Below are positions 50,401 through 64,000 of a stretch of DNA of 64,000 nucleotides, in pieces. This DNA is from Acanthacorydalis orientalis. Taxonomy: Eukaryota; Arthropoda; Insecta; Megaloptera; Corydalidae. A program made the position numbers and the translations under genes. The DNA is taken from the NCBI GenBank assembly GCA_034766995.1, contig CM068315.1:54304556-54368555 (forward strand). The letters run 5' to 3'. Under the pieces are notes generated by a model, which saw only the letters and a program-made list of their open reading frames with translations, searched no databases and was not told where the DNA came from. The first letter of the stretch is position 1. Every line of letters starts with the position of its first letter.

Positions 50401-52328
50401 AATAATAAAAAAGGTATTAATAAATCATATTATTTACTTTTTTTAATATGTGTTACTAATTGAAATAAGTTATTTTATATTGTATTAATTAGATCTATTG
50501 TATATTTATAAATCTCTTATCAATTGAATACAGATCTGTTTCCATTTATATTGCATTCTTTTATAAATTAAATATATTATGTTTTTCTTCATTTTAATTG
50601 ACAAATTTCAGATATAAAATTTTAATTGCGAAATTCTGAGTTACTAATACTATTTTTGAATTAAATATACATTTTTTGTCCTTAAATCTAGGTTAATCGT
50701 GCTGTTATTAAAATAATTGTACATCATTTAAAGATCGTGTGACAGAACACTATTGTAAATATATTAGCTATTTAAGTTTATTCGTATTTTTGAACAGAAT
50801 ATTATGTTTTAACCAAAATACTTCCGTTTTTTTGACATTTAATACTCAGTCAGTGTACTGTTTTGTTTACTGAAAATATCTAAAACAATAGAATAACTGT
50901 TGTTATATTGATATTTGTCTTTTGTATAATTAGAATATTTAAAACTGCATTTATTGCCCGACATTAAAATAACTAGTAAATAATATTTTTTTCAAAATGT
51001 ATAAATAAATGTATAAACATTCTGTCGGAGATGATAATTAAGTTACCCATTAACTTAATAGTCAAAATAACAATAATTAAAAATATATTAATTTCAATAA
51101 ATATTTTTTTTATTTTATAAGATTACTAATTTTTTTGTTTACAAGTAAATATAAACACGGATTGTTTTATTTTTACATGTAAAAATAATTTTAACTGAAT
51201 AGTCAGTCAATCATTATACTATTTCAAATATTGGTATTCTTCAATAGCCGTTATATACTTCATGAAACTTTTTATTTTATTAATTAAAATTCACATTCTT
51301 TTGCTTCAAAAACACTAGCAAATTTTAAAAAGTGTCCTGTTTTTATTTTGTTCATTTTTTTACTCTTAAGTTTTCAATCAATGGTCTTAAATTTTGTCAG
51401 ATTATGTATTGGTAATTTAAGTTTACAGTAATTAATCTTTTGTAGTTATTTAAATGTTATCGATGTAATTATGAAAGAATTACAAGAAAATACAATTATT
51501 TCAGTCAATGTTAGATTCGCCTTGTGTTTCAAATCTATATAAGCAATTTAAACATTTTAGTTGATTTTAATTTTATAATTTTTTAAGTATTGTATTATTA
51601 AAAAACATTTTTATGATTATAAAAATAAATCAGTTGCACCAATTAGTGAAGTTAGAAAATCGTTTTTATGAATAATATCATTAATATCATCTTTATATAA
51701 TATAGTTGTTTATTGTTAATAAAAAAAAGCCTATTTTATCAAGTTTAGAGTAATATCAACCCGAACACAGTAGAAACATTAAGAGTGACAAACATTAAAC
51801 ATCATTGAAGGAACATATAATGGTTATATCGTTTTTTTAGTACATATTCATATTTTTGTTATTATTGAAAATATAGAATAAGCAATATAATTAATATTAT
51901 AACCTACAGGGTATTAAGTTTATAATTTATTTATTTTTTAAATCAATTGCCTAATTGAGAAAAAGGGAACATTTGTTTTTTTTCGGGATATATACAAATG
52001 ACTACAACTGTATTTATATTAGTATTTGTTTATATAAAAATGTTGCATTGATATTAATTATCTGCTAATATTTACTTGGCTGTTGCTGTTCGGCATAATC
52101 AGGATGCTGCGGTCTCGAATACACCGGAAAAATCGGCTCTTGGCTTACTGTTATTTGATTATCGGAATGAAAATTCGAATATGCATCCAAGTAAGTGTCG
52201 CTCGGTGATCTCGGCGCGAGTTTCTCATCCTTGTCTGCATTTTCCGCACACAGTATCCCATTAATCCGAAAACACAACGTCACAAACACAACAATCTTTA
52301 ACATTTTCAAATGATCGCTCGAGATCAT
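47237..52328 (-). CDS. Secreted Pro/Gly/Tyr-rich insect protein with hydrophobic-basic C-terminal region, 4 exons
   Basis: Exons 52076-52328, 47996-48682, 47513-47675 and 47237-47276 join in phase (A|CA, G|CT, AA|A) to give 380 residues. Residues 1-29 are a signal peptide (core [16 protein letters not shown]; Met1 or Met9 may start). Residues about 85-245 are low-complexity repeats of [16 protein letters not shown] and HYGPPPHY type, typical of structural or adhesive extracellular proteins. Residues about 246-292 are a basic-hydrophobic stretch ([20 protein letters not shown], then [12 protein letters not shown]) followed by KKKK and an acidic cluster. The last about 65 residues contain [12 protein letters not shown] and a helical tail. 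The first intron is 3.4 kb and carries dispersed repeats. No enzyme motif is visible. Function is unknown; I infer a cuticle, silk or glue-type or membrane-associated extracellular protein. The Pro-rich block and C-terminal exons have strong splice sites. The link to the distant first exon rests on phase match and the PYPQKP-type continuity. Confidence 0.72.
47396..47452. repeat. (TA)n microsatellite in last intron of the Pro-rich gene
   Basis: About 55 bp between exons 3 and 4. Confidence 0.95.
49340..49970 (+). repeat. Two or more tandem units of the GC-hairpin dispersed repeat inside the 3.4-kb intron
   Basis: Units end in GGGGCGAAGCCTCCTAGT (49737-49754) and GGGCGAAGCCTCCCTAGT (49949-49966). 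Both are preceded by AATTGACAAGT and, further left, TTTCATTCrrTTGCATG; GATAATGGCTGTATAAACAT starts the second unit. Related TACCCAAATATG blocks at 49390-49650 look like further decayed units. Confidence 0.7.
50000..52060. other. Remaining intron sequence, AT-rich
   Basis: Apart from a (GTAT)n patch at 50233-50270, nothing but AT-rich sequence is seen. Confidence 0.5.
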
Positions 52329-52945
52329 AATTGTTCAGGAAGGCGGTTGTCATTCGCGATCGATTACCGACTCACTTGTCGTTTTGTCAATTGCGCGATT
52401 CTTACTGATATTGTTTCGGGCTTAACAGGAGAAGCCCTTGACATTGTAGCCCCACCTCGAGGCAATTATGTGGAGCAGTAGACCAGGACCTATTACTGTC
52501 TCCTTACTTAGCATACGAATGCGCGCCATTGCATATTAATTTCGGATGACATTTTTTTTTCTTTCTGCACGCGTGCAAATATGTTCGATAAATACATACG
52601 TGCGATTCAAGTGACTCTCTTGTGTGGTAAAATAATGAAATATGTTAATCAATGACAGACAGTTTCAGTCTTGATTTAATCAAGATCGAAACAATTATTT
52701 GTCAATAAACAATTACTTGATTTATTACTCTGTTCCATTGTTAGAAAGTTATATTCCTTTTGTAACAATTGCCGCATCTGTTTTTTTGTATTCCATTAAC
52801 GTACTTGATTTTTTCTTTTAAATCGTATTTTTTTGTTTCAATTTTGTTGACATCTTTTTTGTCGACTTTTACTAATTTCTATCTAAATATAAAAACAAGC
52901 ATTGCGTTTAAAATATATTCAACTCATTAATCTAGTTTTTTAATC

Positions 52946-53016
<71 letters not shown>

Positions 53017-53480
53017 TTAAAATGTATTTAATTTATTTTCAACGTTAGAACCGTTTAAATATTTGTTACATATAACGTTTTCATTTTCCTATTAAAAATA
53101 CAATTGGCCGATATTATTCTCAATTTGCTATTTTGAATGTAATGATGAAAATTGTTACACAAATAATTTTTTAGAAATTCAGTGAAAATTTGAAATGCTA
53201 TTTTTTAATGTAATAAAAACAAACTGCTTCACTGAAAACAATAACATTTCGTCAAGCAGTTTAAGTGAAGTAAAAGGCCAATTAATGAAGAATTATTATA
53301 AATTCATGTCTTGGAGAAAGGGGTGAAGGTTTGCAGAATCTGCTTAGCATTTCATATTATTAAAAAGTTTGAAAAGTATTGTCGTACTGGTTAAAAGCTT
53401 CTATCAAATTATCTTATTTTGAATGAATCAAAACCTCTCTTACTTAAATTTGTCAGTTTACACTTTCCAGTGTTCATATG

Positions 53481-53554
<74 letters not shown>

Positions 53555-53674
53555 ATGTTCATTAATAAACTATATATTATGCAATAACTAAATATTTTAT
53601 TTTTTTATTGCAGTAATTATAGATATTGTATTTAGGGATGAATTAGTTTTTCTTCAAATTAGATGTGTAAAATG

Positions 53675-53722
<48 letters not shown>

Positions 53723-54611
53723 TATATATATATATAAGTATATAAACATTCAGATACAAAGTGAAACAAATATCATAAACGCTAATTTTAATTGCAACTA
53801 CTTTCTTGGCACTGCTTTTTGTTTTAGTTAGTAATTCAGTAGCATACGTTTCTATACCTTCTTTTGTTTTCATATACAAATGCGGTAAATAATTCTTGTA
53901 AGTACATATTTCATTGTTAAAAAGTCTTTATTTGTTATTAATAAATTCGTTACAATATTTAAGTGCATAGCTTAGACTCCAGTGGAAAAACTTGAAAAAG
54001 AGAGGTAAAATAATTAGTATTATACATTTTTTTTGTAACCTTGACATTCGGTGGAAAAAGTACAAACAGGAAATGCACTACAGACTAATTGATTTTACTG
54101 AGATCGAATCAGTGAATTTTAGTTTCACCACTGATAATTATTCACTTCACGTAAACTGTATGTTTATATCATGAATTGTTCACGCATTTCATTGCAATGA
54201 ATGCATACAAAACAAATGTTATCGTTTAAACGTATGCATCTGTAACGTTATTCTTGTTTCGAGTATAAGAACAAAACGTATTTTTTTTCTATTTTTACAT
54301 ATCATATATGAAAGTGGAATTTCGCAGTAACGAACAAAATGAAATTCGTTTGTTGAATATTCGATTTCAAATTGTTGTTTCCTTTCTTTCCGTGTACTGG
54401 AAAATTTGGAGTAGACGTGCTCAACATATTCAAGCAACGCATAATGAATGATAAAACAGTTTCGTGAAATAAATAATACAAGTTGTTTTATTAGGTTATT
54501 TTAGAAGACTCGACAACATTAATAATACAAGTGGACTTGAAATATGCAAATATTCTTTTCAAAAATATATCACAAGCGAAACTTTCAATTTACAATTTAA
54601 TCAGCGGTTTA
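52329..54611. other. Upstream region of the Pro-rich gene, no gene seen
   Basis: The first 300 bp are richer in GC and probably contain the promoter. Then come (TA)n arrays at 52949-53012, 53483-53552 and 53678-53736; open frames nearby are microsatellite artefacts or unsupported. Confidence 0.4.
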
Positions 54612-54757
54612 CTTTTTTTTATAAAAATTCTCTATCCTGAATTTTATTTCATTCTAGAAAAATATCAACATTGAATCATAGAAACGAAAATATGTATTAT
54701 TGACTTTTTCTATTAGGCTTTCTGTAATTATATTTAACCAGTATTTATAAATAATTG
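54612..54757 (+). repeat. Dispersed repeat, copy 2 (partner 26092-26226)
   Basis: About 90% identical to copy 1 by eye, with a small extra segment (about 14 bp) in the middle. It continues without a mariner insertion. Confidence 0.75.
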
Positions 54758-54854
54758 TATATATTTTTTGATTATTTTCAATTATTGGAACAAGTTCACA
54801 TCTTAAATAATATTTATCAAACTTTAAATTATTAATAACTTTATTAACCCCCCT

Positions 54855-54902
54855 GTCGTTTTGGGTACTCGATACACAAAAACCGGAATTATTTTTGCAC
54901 CA

Positions 54903-54905
<3 letters not shown>
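54855..54905 (-). repeat. Solo mariner terminus
   Basis: GGTACTCGATACACAAAAAC and CGGAATTATTTTTGCACCAA match the right end of the mariner relic at 33.9 kb, without any transposase. A (TA)n array follows. Confidence 0.6.
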
Positions 54906-54944
<39 letters not shown>

Positions 54945-55639
54945 TATTTTATGTCATATAGGATCTATACAAAATATCACTGTTAAAATCATTTAGGGAC
55001 ATACTTTCATTGATATATATTCTAATTTTACTACGAGTTAAATAATAATTAGAGTTTATTCAACTGTAGACAATAAAATAAACTTTTCTCTATTTATTTT
55101 AACTTAATTATGTTTATAAAGTATGCCAAAGAAGCTATGTTTATTAGAGTATAAAACATTTATTACCAAATCATTTTTTGATGTGTATATAATTTGGAAC
55201 GTATTTTCAAGTTATACTGCGTTATTAGGAAACCAGTTACTTATAAATTACAAATTATTTTCGTTTTCAATTATAAAATAGTTATATAATTACATTTTCA
55301 ATAAATTTATATATGAGTAAACTGTTCTCATGATCATTATGAGTTGTGCTCTTCACGAAAATACCTGTGAATCCTAACATCAGATCACAATATTTTAAAT
55401 GTTTTACTGCTCTCAAGAGTTCATCTCTTCTTATTATGTTTATAAGTATTGTCAAATCAGGATTAGGTATTTTTGTCAAAGTAAAATAAAAAGAAATGTT
55501 AGTTTATAGTTAGCTGTGATTTAAAAACAAGATAGATATTGTGTATATTTTGTTGATGTGTAGTCTGTAGTTAATACTAGTAGTTAGTAACAATGTAATC
55601 ACTGTAATAGTTATGATTAATTAATTTGTAGTTAAACAT

Positions 55640-56130
55640 CTAAATGTAAAACTAAAAATTCAATAATTTTAACAGTCCAGTTCCTTCATATGCGTTTTTT
55701 GCAGAATAAATTGCATCCTTAATTGTCCATTTTTTATAAAATGTTTTTAAGTCTGTGTCTTCTAAGATAGCCAGCAAAAAAACTTTCTATACCCCCGCTT
55801 GAAAGACTAACACTCCCTGGATCTATAGGCTGGATATGGGAAGTACCATTAGGTGGCAAATAAGTCATCTAAATTTGATTATCTTCAGTCTTAAGGATGT
55901 CTGGTCTGGGATGTGAAGGGGCGTTGTCCAATAGTAACAGCTCTTTATGGTATACTCTTTGAATGCAGATACTCACGTTTACTGGAACGAATTTTTCGAA
56001 GAACCATTGCTTAAATTATTCATCCAAACCTTTTTCTGCTATCAACAGCAAATTACTGTATCTCTGTTCATTTGAAAGGTCTTTGCTTCTTTTCTTTGCC
56101 GATACAAAGTTTTTAAAGTGTTTTTTCCTT
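55640..56130 (-). mobile_element. Tigger/pogo-like DDE transposase relic
   Basis: The minus strand encodes KQWFFEKFVPVNVSICI, then ELLLLDNAPSHPRPDILKTE (second catalytic Asp), TYLPPNGTSHIQPIDPGSVS, and in another frame TFYKKWTIKDAIYSAKNAYE. This order and spacing are those of the pogo/Tigger branch (also the source of jerky and CENP-B-like genes). Stops and frameshifts show decay. It ends about 100 bp before the FRA10AC1 start codon. Confidence 0.8.
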
Positions 56131-56235
56131 TATTTTGTTGGCATGAAAGATTTCTATGTTTGTGATATCTTTATTAGAGCAACATATGTTTGTCTATGAT
56201 TGATATTTGTAAATAATGGCTAATGTTATTTGAAT

Positions 56236-57082
56236 ATGTCGATAAAAGCTCAGTTTAGGACCTTAAATCCTTATGAATTACATAAGAGACTCATAAATGA
56301 CTATATATTAACTCGACCTGGTGCTACAAAATTATTAAGCAGTAAGTCAGTTTCTTGTAAAAGTGATAATGATGTTATACGCGAAAACCATAGGTTTTTA
56401 TGGGATGACGAAGCACCAAGTACCTGGGAAGAACGGTTGGCAAAAAAATATTATGATAAGTTATTTAAGGAATACACAATATGTGATTTGTCTCGGTATA
56501 AGGAAAATATGGTACGTTGAGGTTATGTTTTTGAAACCCGACCGTAATGAATGTAATTTATGAATTACTTTATATTTAATTGAGGTTGCTTTACGATGGC
56601 GAACCGAAAAAGAAGTAGTGACTGGAAAAGGACAGTTTAGTTGTGGAAATAAAAAATGTGATGAAAAGGATACATTACGTTCATGGGAAGTAAATTTTGC
56701 GTACATTGAACAAGGGGAGAAGAAAAATGCCCTTGTGAAATTACGTAGGTATATCTAAAATATGATTTCCTAAACCTACGACTATAAAATTTATTCTTTA
56801 GGTCTGTGTCCCAAATGTTCATCAAAATTAAATTATCGTTCACACAAGCGAGAAATTAAACGTCTAAAATCGAGAAATACTAAAACTGTACCTTCTATTT
56901 CACATTTTGAAGAAAAAGAACAAACTGATTCAACATCAGTGGATAATGTTGAAAAGGTTGAAACAGAAAATGTGATTGAAAATGTAGCAGATGACTCGTT
57001 ATGGCAAAATAAAAAACAGGAGGAAGAAGAAAAATCACGTGATGAAGAGTTTGAAGAGTATTTAGAAGAACTTCTTTTATGA
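56236..57082 (+). CDS. FRA10AC1: FRA10AC1 homologue, 3 exons, complete
   Basis: Fra10Ac1-family nuclear protein associated with the spliceosome (family knowledge). Exons 56236-56511, 56585-56744 and 56802-57082 give 238 residues. The conserved core is unmistakable: VIRENHRFLWDDEAP, WEERLAKKYYDKLFKEY, DLSRYKENM, then EVVTGKGQFSCGNKKC (C112, C117) and ALVKLRLCPKC (C148, C151), a CxxxxC...CxxC zinc-binding arrangement. The acidic C-terminus ends EEFEEYLEELLL, as in animal orthologues. The second donor is TTAC|GTAGGT; choosing the nearby AG|GTATAT would break the VKLRLCPKC frame. The vertebrate protein is longer at the N-terminus, so this short start at 56236 may lack a 5' exon. AATAAA at 57170-57175 is a likely poly(A) signal. 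Introns are very short (73 and 57 bp). Confidence 0.9.
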
Positions 57083-57169
57083 GGTTCTGTATGTTCTTTT
57101 TATAAAAACCTAAAAATGTTGATCCCTTTAATTTTTTCTGAGGTATACAGGTCGGGTTGGGTTTGAAAA

Positions 57170-57175
57170 AATAAA
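57170..57175 (+). terminator. Poly(A) signal AATAAA of FRA10AC1
   Basis: A canonical hexamer 88 bp after the stop codon. Confidence 0.6.
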
Positions 57176-58393
57176 ACAACTTCGTATTAATGTCTATTTT
57201 ATTTGCATTCGACAAACCTACAAACTACATTACTTTTGTACAAATGTACTTCTAAATAATAAATGTTTAAAAATGTGTATATAATTTCATCAGTTATTCT
57301 GATTTACAATTCACTAAGGCTTGTTTTCATCTATTGACCATAATTTATTAAGCTGATTTCTACCTACCTATCTAATGTTAGATGATTCCTGCAAGCGTAT
57401 TGCATCATCTGACCTCTACATTGAGCATTAATGTCTTGTGAATATTCACAAGATTTTATTTTCGTTTTTCTATGTAACATAATTATTGTTCAGTAAACTT
57501 TGAACATGTTGCTGGAATTCGACTAGAAAAGCTTTATAACAAACAATCGACTTGAGCAGTTATTGTATTTTAAATAAGATAAAATCAATGATACATCAAA
57601 TTATTTATTTTTATTATATCTAAAATCTGTGCTTTATTACTTTTTGATTGGCCTTTCTTCAGTTGAACTAATTAAAGATTTTGAATGTATTTTTAATAAA
57701 AAATACTTGTTTACTAATTATTAATACTGTGCTTTACGGCATGCTTCACAATAAAAGAAAAGCGGTTACAGAAGCCTTGTGAATAAAAAGGCAGACTTAT
57801 TAGAAGTTTTTGAAAACATTACACCTGCAAATCTGGTATTCATAAACAGATCTACCAATTTGTTGAGATAATAGAGAGTTGAAAATTGTATTAATTTTTT
57901 AAGAACTACTTAGAAGCATCCAAATGGAGACAATTAAAATAATGAAGTTGACAGGTTCTTTATGATTATTATTGTGGAAATATATTACTATTTAATGAAT
58001 TTTAGTCTAACATTTGACATTTTTATAGTGGATGTGATAATAGACTACAAAAATGTATTTGTTTACATAAATTTAGAATTAATTAATAATTTATTTTTTT
58101 TAAATATAAGAACTGACAAATAAAGATGTTACATATATTTCATACGAGTAAGATACATATAATTACTGTAGTTTAAATGCTTCATTTATATTGCAATTTT
58201 AGATGCATAACTAAACAATTTAAAGATTTGAATTAACTTTACTTTAAAATCATAATTAAAATATAATTTTACTTTAAAATTTTATGTTTGACAAAAATGA
58301 GCAGTGTACTTCACTTCTTCTCTTCGACATTTATATTTTTATTAGGTATATTTTTCTTTCTAATGTACTTTTCACAAACATGAAAAGTTCTGT

Positions 58394-58475
<82 letters not shown>

Positions 58476-59617
58476 TTGGCGTTAGTAAAAATTGATCACA
58501 CATTAAATCACCTTTTCATTTTATTTCTTGATCAATAATGTATTAAATATAATGAAGTTTTGATCATGTGTTATTATTTGATTTGAATAGTTTACTATAA
58601 AAATTTCATTTATTAACACATTATATATATTAATAAAATATCTATAAGGAATCAACATTAATACAAAAAAAAATAAAAAAATACGAAATTTAATACTTTC
58701 TCATATTAAATTTTATAAATTATTTAAGTTAAAAATATTTAAGACAATATTTTATTAAGTGAGAAAAAGGGCATTTTTGATCGAATTAAATGTAATGTCT
58801 TCTATAAATTTGACATATACAAAATTGTAATGATAAATAAAATTAATTTTTTTAAAAAAATTCAGATTTAAATTTATATTTCTTAATATAATTTTGAGAA
58901 ATTAAATTTAAAAATTTAATGAAACTAAAAAATTTTTTATTGATACAATTCTATGTATAACTTGTACAATTGATATTATTTAGAAAAAAAAAATAGTAAA
59001 TTCTTCTATAAAAAATTGTATATAAGAAGTTTATTGTGCTGTGCTGAAAAATATAATAATACAATTAAGCCAGTTGAAAAAATATTAACAAAGTTTAACT
59101 ATTCCTTGTATATGTTTAACTGTTTAGTATTGTTAATGTAAATAACATTCAATTTAAAGAAACCTTTTTCGGAAGAAAATAATTTATATCAATGGGGTTC
59201 TAACCATTTTATCCATATTTTAATAAGTCTGTTCTGATAAAACACACTTTTTAACTACTTAATTTTGAACAACAATTTATACATGTAGTACAATTTCAGA
59301 GAAATAGTATCGTTAAATTTTTTTCATTAATGATTCAGAAACCTATATTTATTATATGAAAGATAATATAATTGAATAAAATCACAGAAAATATTACCTG
59401 AAGACTAAGGACATTGTATTCATTTTTTAAATAAAATTAAATTGAATTATGTAAAATGTTACGTTTTGCATTCAACTTTAAATATTTGTGTAAATAACAA
59501 ATCTTGTGTGGGATTTCTATAAAAAGCAACACCTTTTCTCAATGTAAAAATATAATTTGAAAAGAAAACTTTATCTTTAAAAAAATATTATAAAAAAGGC
59601 AAATATTTACGAATTGT
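57176..59617. other. Intergenic between FRA10AC1 and NT5C2-like gene
   Basis: Extremely AT-rich, no supportable gene; (TA)n at 58399-58468. Confidence 0.5.
58399..58468. repeat. (TA)n microsatellite
   Basis: 70 bp of uninterrupted TA. Confidence 0.95.

Positions 59618-64000
<4,383 letters not shown>

Noticed and set aside
55282..55479. Minus frame of 65 codons beginning MTKIPNPDLTILI
   Set aside because: No matching exon partner or known family. It lies beyond the Tigger relic and could be chance.

Overview
This is a very AT-rich animal nuclear window. It has no operons. Genes are split by short GT-AG introns and separated by long tracts of (TA)n microsatellite and decayed transposons. The proteins (CFAP43, RNASEH2A, FRA10AC1 and NT5C2 orthologues, Kazal peptides, a Pro/Tyr-rich secreted protein) and the many mariner relics suggest an insect. 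Hymenoptera is a guess I cannot prove from the sequence.

Layout. 1-19 kb has no host gene that I can support. It holds direct and tandem repeats, mariner relics (5.4-6.7, 11.5-12.0, 14.5-15.7 and 17.6-18.0 kb), non-LTR retrotransposon fragments (1.5, 12.1 and 13.1-13.7 kb) and a long inverted-repeat element (12.9-14.0 kb). 19-32 kb, minus strand, is a neighbourhood of small secreted Kazal-type peptides: two complete genes (23.8-25.5 and 30.7-31.9 kb) and one orphan terminal exon (19.1 kb). They are mixed with a piggyBac-type MITE and mariner fragments. 32.6-34.6 kb is a Tc1 relic, a mariner relic and a second TTAA-flanked MITE.

36.3-46 kb is the gene-dense core. A complete 20-exon CFAP43 gene (+) converges on a complete 2-exon RNASEH2A gene (-), with 233 bp between the stop codons. 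47.2-52.3 kb (-) is a four-exon gene for a secreted Pro/Gly/Tyr-rich protein with a 3.4-kb first intron. 55.6-56.2 kb is a Tigger/pogo-like transposase relic just upstream of a complete 3-exon FRA10AC1 gene (+, 56.2-57.1 kb). 59.6 kb to the right edge is the 3' part of an NT5C2-type cytosolic purine 5'-nucleotidase gene (-), whose 5' exons lie beyond the window.

The genes do not form one pathway: CFAP43 is axonemal, RNASEH2A acts in ribonucleotide excision, FRA10AC1 is spliceosome-linked, NT5C2 is purine catabolism, and the Kazal and Pro-rich products are secreted. Exon models were built by hand from splice signals and reading-frame phase. The three best-supported models keep phase at every junction and give lengths close to the family norm. 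I found no tRNA, rRNA or CRISPR. The repeat fraction is the most unusual aspect: about 40 (TA)n arrays, many touching transposon ends.
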